A stretch of 64,000 bases of DNA. Origin: Diphasiastrum complanatum. Its lineage: Eukaryota; Streptophyta; Lycopodiopsida; Lycopodiales; Lycopodiaceae. Shown here piece by piece: positions 24,330-36,074 of the stretch. A model generated the notes under the pieces. It was not told the DNA's origin. It worked only from the letters and a program-made list of their open reading frames with translations, and made no database searches. How positions within the stretch are numbered: position 1 is the stretch's first letter; each line of letters begins with the position of its first letter. A program made the translations under genes and the position numbers. The stretch covers positions 975,414 to 1,039,413 of the forward strand of contig CM055097.1 in the NCBI GenBank assembly GCA_029204225.1. The letters run 5' to 3'.

Positions 24330-24502
24330 CTGGAACTTTAGTTTGACGACATTAAAAGAGATATTGTGCTATGCTACAATTGAAAATCAATTCTTTGATA
24401 TCGAAACAAATTGATTCAAACTAAAGAATAATTTGATATCGCGAAAGATATCAAGTATAACAGCTCGTGCTATGATATAGTATTAGGCCTTGAAGAATCA
24501 AT

Positions 24503-24514
24503 GCTCTGATACCA
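24503..24514 (-). other. Primer binding site, initiator Met tRNA
   Basis: Minus strand reads TGGTATCAGAGC, the standard plant copia primer site, directly after the LTR end ...CCAACA. Confidence 0.9.
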
Positions 24515-25230
24515 TGTTGGAAAGAGGTGTTGAAAGATAGGACGAATAGACTCGAATAAAAAGAATTCGAATGACAAGAATAAAAACTTATCGTGCACAA
24601 CAGAATAAAATATCTTCCTCTTTCTCTATGCATGACTATGCCTATCAATTTTGAACAAAACAATAGTAATAAAAATCACGTTCGATCTTATAGTAACTAA
24701 CTTTGAAATCATTAGTACTACAGTGATTACATATCCAAACATTGAAGCATTGAATTATCAAACAGATAATCAATCGTGAAGAACTACAGAAATGCATACA
24801 TTCTGAGATGAACCTGAACGTAATAAGAAGATAGTATTGATTTAGTATGAAAATGAAACAGATGTAAATGAGTACAACAAGATGCGGATCAAAGCCGCAT
24901 ACTCTAAGCTATCTCTGAGCGGCTAAATATAAGTCTGAATTAAGCACAACTACTGATAAGCACTAAGCGCAATAGCAATCTCTAATGAACTCTAAAGAAG
25001 TGAGCTAGAATGCTCAGAAGTGTCCAAGCTCGTAGGCTTGAGAGAGAGGACGCTAACTATTCAATGCTTGATGATTGATCGTCATGCTTCAATACTAGTG
25101 ATGTAGGAATATGAACAGCTATTTATACTATGCAATTAGATCACCAAATGCGTCATCCAGTTGGTTGTGATGTGCTGACATCCATCCAGTTAGTACTTCT
25201 CAGAAATTACTTGCTAATAAATTAATACAA
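24515..25230 (-). mobile_element. 5' LTR of the nested copia fragment
   Basis: Its inner edge is certain: TGTTGG on the plus strand, next to the primer site. The outer edge near 25230 is a guess. A TATA box (TATAAATAGC on the minus strand, 25119-25128) lies in the expected position. Confidence 0.65.
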
Positions 25231-25234
25231 GTCG

Positions 25235-26001
25235 GTGGCTTTGGTCGTAAACAGTCTGTCTGCAAATTTAAAGGTGAACTGTCACTTTGCAAAAATGAAC
25301 ATAAACTGTCATGAGAAAAATGTGAAAAATGCGGAGGTCTTCACGAACGTCATTTCCTTAACATTTGAGGCTTTTGGCATTTTTGAGGCCAAAATGAAAT
25401 CTCAACTTAGAGATAGGTTCATAGTTGTCAATAAGGGCCTAAATAGTGTTGGTACTATTTTTGGCAAGTAGATAAGTGGATGAGGCCAATTTTGGACCCA
25501 TTCTAATTTCAATTTGACTAAATTTGATACATTGCATCTAGACTAGAATGTTTAGGTTTTTTATGAAGTATCTAGAAGTTTTCAATTTAGGGAAAGTGGA
25601 AAAATGACATTTTGGAAGCTATAAACAACTATACCTACATGGAGAATTAATGATCAAAGTTTCTTTCTATGTGGAAAACTCATCTCTTGTGATTCTATGT
25701 CCATCCGAATGTGATTTTCTCTTTATATCTTGAGTTTCTATGTGTAGAACATTGATTTTCTTGTTCATCTTGCTTTCACACATGTGAAATATTGTACTAT
25801 ATTGCTGATGTATGGAAAGGGACAATACTAAGTCATATCTAAGTGGTTATGATCAGATCTTAATGCATTTCTAAATTCTAGCATGCATAAAGTGGTGATT
25901 TCTATCTTGCCAGATAAATCTAGATGTGCATCCATATTTGGCTAAAGATCATTGATGAACTAAATGTGTTTTGATTCTGATTCTTCACATGGTATTAGAG
26001 T
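25235..26001 (+). mobile_element. Possible second LTR remnant with degenerate primer site
   Basis: TGGTATTAGAGTAGG at 25990 differs from the Met-tRNA primer site by two transitions and follows ...TTCACA, as an LTR end would. The 700 bases before it are AT-rich and non-coding. Boundaries unknown. Confidence 0.3.
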
Positions 26002-26129
26002 AGGTTTATTGCCAAAGTTGGTGTTTATGCCAAATCTAGAGGTGGATTTAGTTAACATTCTATGTTGAAATCCTGATCTAGTGGAGAGTGCAGATTAGAG
26101 ATGCAAACACTAATTGATTGCCAACCATG

Positions 26130-26510
26130 GATGCTGTAATGCCAGTAGAGTTTGTAGTCCCTTCATTAAGGATTGCCACAACGCAACGTCTTGATGAATC
26201 TAGGTCTCTACAATTATGCACGAAGCTCTGCATAAACTCTATGAAACACGCTTACTAGTTGTACATGCACTGGCAGCTGAAAAGGAAACATGCAAATCTT
26301 GGCACAATTGTAGATTACAAAAGAAAGATCTTCGATTCGGAGATCTAGTCTTGATGTATCAAACCAAGACGATCAAGGGGAAATTAAAATTCATAGACGA
26401 AGGTCCTTATCGGATCAAAGAAATTATTAATCATGGAGCCGAAAATTTGGAGAGGCTAGATGGACACCTTTTGACACACCCATCAACGGTAGCTGGTTGC
26501 ACAAATATTG
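26130..26510 (+). pseudogene. Gypsy integrase C-terminal fragment
   Basis: Begins in one frame with MPVEFVVPSLRIATTQRLDE, then shifts to a frame with KSWHNCRLQKKDLRFGDLVL and GKLKFIDEGPYRIKEI. This is the order of a Ty3/gypsy integrase tail: polyprotein segment, charged linker, GDLVL strand, then (P/K)GKL...GPYxI. The frameshift makes it a pseudogene. It sits about 300 bases before the second LTR-like repeat. Confidence 0.75.
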
Positions 26511-26818
26511 GCCACCCCAATAAAACAGATCCAGGTTGGTGGTGGCAGCTTACGAAAAGCTCATCTGCAAGGCCATCACCACTAGATCTAGAAAGACAGA
26601 TCAAGCTAAATTCAGCCAGATCTGACAAGATCAGAGAAGATTCAACCAGATCCAAGAGGGATCAAGGTCCAGATAGGAATTAACTGAAGCAGATCATCAT
26701 ATTACATCAATAAGCCCCACAATTTGTAGATCAGAGACCTCGATTTTAGAAATTGTGGCAAAATAAGGACAAACTTCACCAAAATTGATGGATCTGCTAC
26801 CAAATATCTATCAGAATT

Positions 26819-27260
26819 TCTAGAGAGTCACCTACAGTCAGATCTTACATGGAAGTAACAGATTTACAGTTTACAAAAGTTAAGAATCAGAGAATCTCAA
26901 GAGTGAAATTAGCCTGCCTACATGGTCTTGAAAATCCTACCACGGGAGCAAGTTGTGCGAGCATTCACCTCCTACGAGGATGAACCCTCACAGACTGCCT
27001 GAACCCTCGCAGAACCTTCGTAGGGTAGTCAATTTACCTTCTAAACTCTCGCAGGCTTCTCTGAGGTCTTAGTATTTTGTGACAAAGGTTCCTGCTAAAA
27101 TTTGGGTGGAACTAAGCAAGCGAAAGTGGATTTCACCTAACATGCACTCTAAATTCTGTTATATAAGGGCTCAATTCCAGTCATTTGTCACCTTTCCTAG
27201 CGAAGCTCTGCTCAAATTTCAACCAGAAGTTCCAAGTTCTCCGAATGTGACCAGAGCATT
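26819..27260 (+). repeat. LTR-like repeat, copy 2
   Basis: Counterpart of 21860-22560 with a TATA box (TTATATAAGGG, 27159-27169) and the same downstream words, less an internal 240 bases. The next 400 bases (27261-27676) hold nothing I recognise. Confidence 0.7.
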
Positions 27261-27676
27261 AGGAAAAATATGAGCTCAAAATGGGCCCTTTAAGAAATTT
27301 TACTTTGGAGAGAGGTTACGTAGAGAGAGAATGCAAACCGGTAACTTTTGGTCGCCGTTTTTTCGAGTTTTCGACTTTGCCCAACGTTTAACTAGTATGG
27401 TTAACTTCAGACAATTGTTAGTTAAGCATGAGATGTAATAATTTCTCTTCATGCTCATTCCAAAATTCGGGACTAGAGCTTTAAGACTGAAAATATTGGT
27501 GTGCTCAATGCAAAAACTTAAGCGGGAGTCGCAGGAAATCACAATATACTTATAGTGAAATATGAGGCGGGACGAGTTTTCAATGTGACATAAACATTAC
27601 AAAAGTAAGGTATGCTAGATCTAATCATATTGATTTACTATAGTTTGATGCATTTACATGATTGTAGCTTTTAACA

Positions 27677-30300
27677 ATGGCAATGTTCCATTTGCATGTT
27701 GCTCTTCCGATGGAATGCACTCCAATTATTAAAAAAAATGCGAAAGTTGTAGAGAATGTTGCTGCAATAGTTAGAGAATTGAGAATGAATAATCATATGA
27801 TTATAGATTTGTGGGTGGATGGATCAATTTATCTTAATGATCCAGCTACCAATTTGTGTCCAGATTTTAAGTCCGTAACTCATCTTCTCAGATATGTATG
27901 TGAAGGAAATAGCGGATTACTTGAAAATTATCAAAGATTGCGTGATATTAGAATGCATAGCATATCTTGTCTTAATCAACAATTACAGTTTGCTAATCAA
28001 CAATTGCAACAACGTGCAAATCAGCAATTGCTTCATTATGTGCAACACACTAGTGCTGAAAACAATGCACTCAAGAATGCTATGTCAAAGTTGAATGCTA
28101 CAGTCACTATTCTTCGGGGATCAAACTAAGAAATGTTAGAATCCATGGAAAAATTGCGATCCGAGAGTTTAAAATCTGTTGTTGATATAAAAGTCATCAA
28201 TAAGACAATGATGAAGAGGAAAAGAAAGAGAGTACCGATGAAGAATATTGATGACTTATTTACACATAGCGGCAATCAGAAAAAAAGAATTCAAACATTC
28301 AAGTATGTTGTCATATAAACTATTTAATTAATTTGTCTATGTCATTTAAGTTTAATTTGCACTTGATAACATGGATTATTTATTTATTAAACATAATTTG
28401 AGTCTCATATGTTTGTTGTAGATCATGTTTGGTGGCAAAGAACTATCTAACAGATCGTTCATGCATTGGATCATCTTTAAGTCATGTTTTACCAAGAAAG
28501 TCAACAAAGGAAATGATAAAAAATGCTCGGTTTGAAAAAATGAAAAATGAAATTGTAGAGTTGATTAAGGTTCAATCATACTTGAATGCAAATGTGATAC
28601 AAGGTGCATGGGATGTATCTGGAATTAGAAGAAATTCTTATTCTACTTGTTTTAGAATAGTTAAAGAAGCTTTTTCTCAAGTAATAGTGAAGAAAATTTA
28701 TCTTCCGTGTCCATATCGGATAAGATTAGCAAGAAATTATTATAATGACGGAATGTTCAAAGTAGTTGGCCAACCACTTCATATAACTAAATTATACAAA
28801 TCAGAATAGGTGAGCTCAATTACAACAATTGCAATAATATTTTTCTTGATATTGAAAATGTTCTAAAATACATTATTCGATTCTATAAACTAGACGAACA
28901 TCAAGTAAATGGAAAGATCATTATTGTAATAAAATTGGATGAATCTGAAATCATCAAGGGTCAGAAGTTGGAACGAGTGAGTCTCACTTTGATGAACAAA
29001 ATTTCAGACAAATGATCAAACGTTTAGTGTTCAATCGGAAAATCACATATGGTGGTTGGCGGCATTCCAGGTATACATTTCAATTTTCATTTAGAATATC
29101 TTTATTAACAATTCATACCTTGCCAGTTTTTATTGACATGTCATGCATTACTTGTTTCTCTACAGGTCTTGAAAGAGGACCATAAAATACTTTCATGGAT
29201 ATTTTCAAGAACAAATTATGGCGAGATTATAAAGAGACATTTGGAGGGTGAGAAATTTACAGTAAAAAACCATGGAAGTTTTCAAATTCATTGGCACCTT
29301 GCAGGGGATTTGAAAACATTAAAATATGTTTATAATGTGTCTCATGGGGCAACATCAAAGCATCCATGTCTTTATTGCATGAAGGATTTCTACAATATGA
29401 ATTTGGGATGATCAACAAACATTGGCCCAACACGCAAAGCTGAAGACCCAAATATGAAAAGTGTTCTGCCAATTCCATTAAAATTTGTTCACATATGCAC
29501 ATTGCATGCTGAGGTTTGTATTATTGAAAAACTTATTTACCTGCATATTCTACTAGCATGGAATCATAAACCGAGGTCTGTAGCTAAAGCAGTAATTAGG
29601 AGGTTGGAAATAGTTCTGTCAAATGCAGGACTACATAAAAGGAATGTCATGATTGAAAAAAGTGACAGACTCTTTGGAAAAAAAGGAAACATTCCTAATA
29701 AGCCATCAATTGGAGGTGCTAAAGCAAGAAGATTCTTATCCAATCACACATGCAAAGAATCAAGTGTCAGATACGAAATTTGGAGAGAAATTGTTCAAGC
29801 CACACAAACACTGGAAGGAAGTAATCGAGTGGAAAAGGGACAAGTGTGGACCAACTTAGACAAACTCATAGGTGTTATCATCAGAAGATATGAGGACTTT
29901 GCAAAATCATTGCACCACATTTGTAAAATATGTACATGATTGTTGGGGAAAAGACAACGTTACTCATTACATGGTGCTAATCTATATCATTATCTAGTAC
30001 TTTTCTCATTCAGGCCTATATTTTTTTCTACTGATGTAACTAATCAAAACTATTGTTTGTAGCACATCCTTCGTCATCATGCAACTTATTTTGCAAAGAA
30101 ATATGGGAGCTTAAGTATCTGGTCATTACAAGGCATGGAAAAATTTCATTGGCAAGCAAGGGGAGCATTTCATAGAGCAACAAATCATGGAGGACACAAT
30201 TCAAGGAATAAATATTTAGTTCAACTTTTTTAGTGGTTTTATAGAAGAGCACAATTTAGATATCAAGCTAAAAACTCGCCAAGTATTACGATATTTTGAA
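27677..30300 (+). pseudogene. Transposase-like multi-exon gene, decayed
   Basis: Exons are recognisable. Exon 1 (27677-28300) encodes an N-terminal region with a Gln-rich coiled coil (LNQQLQFANQQLQQRANQQL) and a Lys/Arg-rich stretch near 28210. A donor GTATGT at 28301 joins TTGTAG at 28420. Exon 2 (28423-28809) follows. The core carries VIKLDESEI (near 28940), FQIHWHLAGDLKTLKYVYNV and HPCLYCM (29280-29385). The last part is split by an intron: ...VTHYM|GTGCTA at 29974, with acceptor TAG at 30062, then HILRHHATYFAKKYGSLSIW and GMEKFHW...NHGG. This order of motifs resembles a family of uncharacterised, probably DDE-like proteins that I recall as abundant in cnidarian genomes. In-frame stops (28127, 30232) and frame changes show decay. 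Confidence 0.5.
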
Positions 30301-30382
30301 AGGCATTCAAATTCATAACAAAAGAGAGATCCTTGTAATATAACAAAAATCTATTACAGAAAATTGTTTAATTATCATCATC

Positions 30383-31894
30383 ATCCTCTTCAAGATTCAG
30401 ACGGATGGTATTGTCATGAAGGAATAATCTCCTTTCATAGAATCCAAAAATTCTAAATTTTTCCTCTTGCTCATATCAATGTTACCCGAATAAAGGGCCA
30501 TTGCAGATGATCTTTTTGTAGTCTGATTAAGAATATAACCCAATATCTTAATAGCCAACTCTCTTTTTACAAAAATTATTTTATATGTTCCTCTTGCGTA
30601 CTTATGGCCTCCTAAACAAACTGATAATGATTTGATGGCCATAATGACAGTGGTTGCATATAGATTAAAAGATTAATGATATATACAAATCTCATTATTT
30701 TGAAAGTGTTTCAAATAATGAGATAGAGACACATCTTTTCTCTCGGCTGATACACCATGGACGCCTCCATGTCTCATACCAAAGACATCTATTTCAATAG
30801 CATCCTATAAACGAGAAAAGAAAATAAATTTAGAATTATACATAACACTGCAAACTCAATAAGAAAACTGAACAATATCAATACCAATATAATATCTACA
30901 TACCAGATCATAATCATTGTAATCAATGATGTTTGCTTTGCTAATGGCATGTCTTCCAATGGCCTCTACATTTCCGGAGGAGATATATCTAGGCCTTGGG
31001 GAATATTTTTTTTGGAATTCCAAAAATTCCTCCTCTATAGGCAAAGTTTTTTCATAGGCTTTAGATTTTTCAATCATGGCTTCCAAGTCCTCATTGCCAG
31101 ATTTTCAATTGCCATCTTTATCATAATTTTAATCTCACTTTCAAGGTCATCATATGAGTAATCAACAATGTCAGAAAATTCAGATAAATTTTGAGCAAAA
31201 ATTGAGAGGATTTCATCATCTTTCAAATTCAAAACATCTTCTATATCATTAAATAAAATATAACTTTCATTGTTTATATAATATAAGGGAACATCGAGTA
31301 GAGTTAATTGATTAACAAGAGATGCAGATGGAAGAGAATCAGAGAGGATTATAGAACGAGGGAGAGTTTTTTGATAATCTGAAGCCATAGATGCTTCAAC
31401 TTCAACCCCTATATCAGTATCTACATCATCTACATCAATTGGAGCAGGTGTAGATGCTTTCATCAATGGAACGGTTGAAGATTCAACAAACTCATCATCT
31501 GGAATTTCAGCAGATATGTAAAGACAAATGTCATTCCTTTGATAAGAAGGCGACATATTCTTTTGTGGATATCACAATATATATTTCTTTTGAAATGGTC
31601 TTGCAGGTTAGAGTACTTTCTATTGTGTTTATGCTTAGAGGATGGTTGGCAATGCACAAGGTCTTGAAAATGAACGAAACAAAAACTATCTATATCCAAA
31701 ACATGAGTACTAATAATCTGAAAAAAAACTATCAAGATAAGAAATTAAATTATAACGATTCTCATAAACTAGCTTATTGATATTGAAGGGAGCAAAACAA
31801 ATACTAGCAAAATACTCTAATTTCTCAGATGGAATGTCACTGCATTAAAAAAATCCAAAAGTTTGTTATCTGAGGACATGGAGGAACTAGCCAT
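30383..31894 (-). pseudogene. Unrecognised intron-containing gene, copy A
   Basis: ATG at 31894 gives MASSSMSSDNKLLDF, conserved in copy B (38442). Coding continues through an acidic region (IPDDEFVESSTVPLMKASTP) and LVNQLTLLDVPLYYINNESY to EFQKKYSPRPRYISSGNVEA (about 30990). An intron with donor GTATGT near 30905 and acceptor TTATAG near 30807 joins to DAIEIDVFGMRHGGVHGVSA, then a further segment down to an acidic tail (NLEEDDDDN, about 30385). Frame changes near 31850, 31090 and 30450 suggest decay. No family recognised. A palindromic module starts 10 bases upstream of the ATG in both copies. Confidence 0.5.
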
Positions 31895-32479
31895 ATTGAA
31901 CATGATATTGATTCAACGCGACAGAATGATATCGGTAGAGGAATGGACAAGGGTGCGCGCGTTGATCCAATATCGTTAGGACAAAATTGAAATTTGTCGC
32001 GAGCACATGTTAGAAGTGGCTGATATCGATTCAGCACGCCTGAATGAATTTGACCATGTACTATTTGGAAAGGCACGTGTCGATTCGATATAGCAAGATA
32101 GAAAGAAAACAAAAAAACTAGTGAATTCAGAGTAAATGATCACGGAATTGAAATATGGCATGTGGTGCTCGTATTTATAGCCAATTCTTGTTGATCACAG
32201 CCATACATTTGACAAATAATGAATTGAGAAACACAGCCTATATTTATCCACCAATCAGAGTGAGACAAATTTGTACCTATGTCGGAATACATTAACTAGT
32301 CTACCACTAGATTCAACGAATCATCATTAGCCCTGACCCTAGAATCTATACATGCGCGCCGGAATATATTAAATATTCAATCAGTAGCCTCCTCAAATAA
32401 TCATTAAACAAATAATAAACAAATGATAAATGGAAATCATTGAAAAATGTGTTCGAGGAGAATTATTACAATCTCTCGT

Positions 32480-32520
32480 CCTATTTAAGCGCCGTAAAGA
32501 CGAGATTTTTTCTTTTGAGA
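32480..32520. promoter_or_regulatory. Conserved TATTTAAG in a GACGAGA hairpin, copy A
   Basis: TCTCGTCCTATTTAAGCGCC followed by GTAAAGACGAGA: an inverted TCTCGTC/GACGAGA pair around a TATTTAAG box. It is almost unchanged in copy B (39018-39052), so it is probably a core promoter or structured leader. Confidence 0.45.
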
Positions 32521-32707
32521 TAATGTTCATTCAAAAAAATTTCATTAGTCGTTCATTGCGCTCCAATATAATTTTTTAGCATATCAGATATCGGATCAGC
32601 GCGTCTGGCAGAAGATGGTTATTCTCCATTTGGACTACGCGCTCGAATCGCTATTGTAGGAACAAAAATATTTTTGAAATTTTGAAAACTATTGGATCCC
32701 ATTATGC

Positions 32708-32783
32708 ATAATCAAAGCTTGACTAGGTAGACTCTTCATATTGTCCAAAATTATGCAGAACCTATCGAGTCAAGCTCTAATCA
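32708..32783. repeat. Second palindrome type, ~75 bp, copy A
   Basis: Arms AATCAAAGCTTGACTAGGTA and its near-complement (ending CGAGTCAAGCTCTAATCATT) are separated by TTCATATTGTCCAAAA. The overall size matches the other modules, but the arms are unrelated. Counterpart in copy B at 39256-39330. Confidence 0.8.
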
Positions 32784-33511
32784 TTCATATTCCGTCCAAT
32801 ATCAGTTCAGCGCACAAGAATTGCACCTCTGGTTTTCACATGTTGTATATGCGCGTCGATTAGCTATTGGGTAAAATACTGGCTTTTGGAATTTTCAGAA
32901 ATCATAATGATTGGATATAAAAAAGGTTAGATATTTATAGCTTAACCTTGTCAATTTCAGCAATAAATTGTAGATGTGATCATACTTTTGTAGTTTTAAT
33001 TGTAGATGTGACCGTACTTTACTTGAAATTAATTCTGATTTATTCGAGATCAACTAATCATTTTGATGATATATGGATATTTAGTTTGATCTAATTGACA
33101 AGCCTCAAAGTAATCATCATCGTAATCTGAACCTCAGTCATCACATCTCATGTTCCGAAAAGGGCGGAGCGTTGCATGGCCTTCACTATTTGTTCATTAA
33201 CCCACCATGTTTGCAATCATTTCGGATTTTCTCTATATATACTGATGGACGACGCTGAAATTTTTTTGCTTACAGTTCTTATAGTTCTCTACATCCATGC
33301 GATATCGATTTAGCACATTCGAAACAGTCTTCCTACGATCCGCTATTACTCGCGCGCGTCCATCCAATACCAACTATCAGTTTGGTTGAGCTCGGGTATC
33401 GGTTCGACGTGCTTGACCTGACTTCTGATCTTGGGTTCTCCTTCATCGCGCGCTGATTCGATATTGGACATTAATGACGCGGACCAAGCAGACAGCATGA
33501 GGCCAGCCTAA

Positions 33512-34402
33512 TGGAATACTAATCTCAGGAGTGGGTTAGGGAAATCCACCACCACCTCCTCCTGGCTCAAGGATATTCGGAAGCTACAGAAGACAAATAA
33601 TCTTCTGATTCTGAAAGCTCACATACAGAGATCCATCAGAGACGTTACAAGAGGTCTATCTGCAGATGTGAGATGGATGGTAACGGTAATTGAGGCGTTG
33701 CACACTACATATGAGGATTTACAGGTGAAAAAGTTTTGAGATACTATTGTTGCAGCTGTCCATGCCAAGAGGATGACCATCATGCCCAAGGATTTCAACA
33801 TTGTGTCCAAGCTTTGGGACACATATGACAAATTTGTAGAATACTTTAGACTTGCTCCCTCCTCTCCTCCAAAACAAGATTCAGAGAGGAGAAAACGAAA
33901 GCAATCTCAATCATCCCGGCTTGTTATTTGTATACAGAGCGGAAGTGTTTCAAAGAAGAGGAGGTCTCTTGGCCCTCCAAATAAGGCGAGGGATTTTTCC
34001 AAGCCATCTCCTCTGGATGATATTCTTTCTTCTAGTCATTCTCCTCCCAATTCTCCTCCTAAGTCTCTTTCTTCTCCTCCCAGAAATCCATCTTTAACTT
34101 CTCCTGCTAAATCTTCCTCTCCTAATAAATCTTTTCCTCCTACCCCCATAAATATTAGTTCCCCTCCTTTTCTAGGAAATGATTTAGATGATTTTGTTAA
34201 TGTAAAGGTAGAATCAATTTTGAATGACAATTCTTTTTCTAGTTTATCTGTATTACTTTCGTCACCCCCTGCACTTGCCTTTGTAAATACTCCTCAATAT
34301 ATACCGTCTGACCAATTGTTAAACACGTATCTTAAATCTTTAGGTCCTCGATACAGTTTTAGATGCCGAAGACCAATGCTAGTCTCCCCTTTTCTAGTTT
34401 AG
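33512..34402 (+). pseudogene. Histone H3-fold protein with Ser/Pro-rich tail, copy A
   Basis: The frame reads, in order, the core of histone H3: KDIRKLQKTNNLLILK (canonical REIRKYQKSTELLIRK), IQRSIRDVTRGLSADVRW (FQRLVREIAQDFKTDLRF), VIEALHTTYEDL (AVMALQEASEAYL) and AAVHAKRMTIMPKDFNIV (CAIHAKRVTIMPKDIQLA). Loop lengths equal those of canonical H3, not the longer loop of centromeric H3. One stop (TGA at 33737) replaces the Glu of the FEDT motif. After the fold come RRKRKQ, a basic region and about 100 residues rich in SPP/SPPR motifs, absent from ordinary H3. There is no N-terminal ATG in frame after the TAA at 33509, so an upstream exon is likely. The tail shifts frame near 34380 and continues to 34594. 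Confidence 0.8.
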
Positions 34403-34740
34403 ATACAGGTGAATTAGAAAGTAGGGATAAAATACTACGTGACAATGTAGGAGGTGGGGCCATTCAGTATTGGATGGAGTTTTTCCAGACGTCATTGTTT
34501 ATAGATGTAGCATTTTTTCTCCTTCAATTCATAGCTACATTTGATGTTCCTGATTTCAAAAGTCATCAGGAGGAAAATCTATTTATGAAATTCTAGTCCA
34601 ACTGTATATATGCATTCAGAGATAAATGTGCAAGGATTCAACCGTCAGGATCACAAAAAAAGCAATTATGAGTATTGATATTTTTTATACTTAGATTTTT
34701 GTCATTCATAAATATCTAATAGTAAACTTGCCAATCTGAT

Positions 34741-35760
34741 CATTTTTCTCTTGCAAATTTATATCCATCCAACATAAATGAATGGAAGCCCAGTGGATCT
34801 TTAGCAGGTGTGTTAGATGTTATTCACACTGATATTGGACAGCTGCAATATCGAGGTAGAACTGCAAAAGATCTAGCTGATAGTGAGATCTTTTTCTATA
34901 TATCAATGTACATTCCTGATACAAAAAAAAAATTCGGACAAATATTCCCAATTCCATTACCTAGTTTTAAAAGTGATGAGTGGATTGCACCAGATGCTAC
35001 AATTTCAGAATCATTTCGTTGCAAGATATATACTAATGTAAAAAATTCATTAAAAATGAGCACAGGATCAAAAACAGTAAGATTGAGTTGGTTTATTTTC
35101 TTGAATATATTTGTGGATTTCTTTTCAAGTGTCAATGTACACAGATCCCCAACGATGTTTGTATGCAAAAAAATTATCAGATAGTTTATTATCTGAACTT
35201 ATGGATGAAGGTTGGGACAAAAGATCAGATGGAGAAATAGAATGCAGAATTAAAATGTCTTCCATGTGCCTCCGTTATCAAATTGAAAAACAAATGTTGA
35301 GCTTATGCTTCCATTATATCAAAGATGGAAAAAAAATAAAGGTAAATGGGTGCCACTCGATCAAGAATTGGAAGCCAGTGGACATTCAAAACAAAAAAAT
35401 ATTAAAATTATATACAATGATGTTGTTTTGACATGTGTTGGTGTGGAAGAAGATTGGAGTCTAAATTACATCAGGCGGAAACTATTGCTCCTACAAGATG
35501 ATGTACTTTCATACTTCAGATTCATTTTCAATGGTAAACTCGTAACTAACTATAAACACTCGATCCTTTATGAATAGTTTCAATAAATTCTTTCTAATAC
35601 AATCTCTCTACTAATTGTAACTCGGTTTGTATTAGTTTTATGCAGGTACATAAAAGACATGAACTCGAGACCAAATGTAGAGATATTGGCAAAACAATCC
35701 AACTTATGGAAGAACACTGAGATTCACTATCAGCAAATACATGCCAATCATCATGTCTTT
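34741..35760 (+). pseudogene. Unrecognised intron-containing gene, copy A
   Basis: Coding runs from NEWKPSGSLAGVLDVIHTDI (about 34770) through YRGRTAKDLADSEIFFY, FKSDEWIAPDATISESF and STGSKTVRLSWF. After an interruption near 35100 it continues as LYAKKLSDSLLSELMDEGWD and ECRIKMSSMCLRYQ. A further frame reads VVLTCVGVEEDWSLNYIRRK and SYFRFIFNGKLV, which looks like a small ubiquitin-like fold (prediction only), before a last exon after CAG at 35645. A partial copy at 40080-40600 keeps the same segments, showing they were once coding. It may be part of the H3-like gene directly upstream. Function unknown. Confidence 0.45.
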
Positions 35761-36074
35761 TTATGAATATAGAAAATTGTATTCCAGTATTACACTATGG
35801 ACACAACCTGATTGTAAGAATCTATATTGATATCAATAAAAAAGTTCCCATAAACGGGTTGTTTATATGTAAAATGATTGTATCTTTTTTATTTTGATGT
35901 ATCTCTATTATATTTTTTTTATTAGTATTAGGAACTGATAAGGGAACAACTCCTATAATTGCGTCTTCCTCTGTTTCGGGAAGGGTCTCTATGCCTTTTA
36001 AGACAAGAGGACTCTCTGCTACAATATCGCCTTCCTCTGTATTAGGAAAAACTTCTATTATTTTTTTAATTATA

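Larger units (their letters stand above)
21860..27260 (+). mobile_element. Decayed Ty3/gypsy-type element with LTR-like ends
   Basis: Two related direct repeats (21860-22560 and 26819-27260) frame an interior whose 3' part reads a gypsy integrase C-terminus just before the second repeat, the right place for that order of genes. The interior also carries an opposite-strand copia fragment (23174-25230), presumably nested. Most of pol is missing. Confidence 0.6.
31904..33466. repeat. Cluster A: six palindromic 70-72 bp modules
   Basis: Each module is a forward motif near RATATCGRTTCAGCGCG, a ~33-bp variable spacer, and the inverted motif (GCGCGTYGATTCGATATTG). Modules: 31904-31975, 32022-32091, 32587-32656, 32798-32869, 33301-33370, 33395-33466. 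Every one is 70-72 bp from outer edge to outer edge, although spacers differ. They fill the intergenic region between the minus-strand gene starting at 31894 and the plus-strand H3-like gene from about 33512. Function unknown; binding sites or recombination sites are possible. Confidence 0.85.

Noticed and set aside
33351-33380. CGCGCGCG run as a Z-DNA or CpG-island feature
   Set aside because: It is explained as the inverted arm of one of the palindromic modules.
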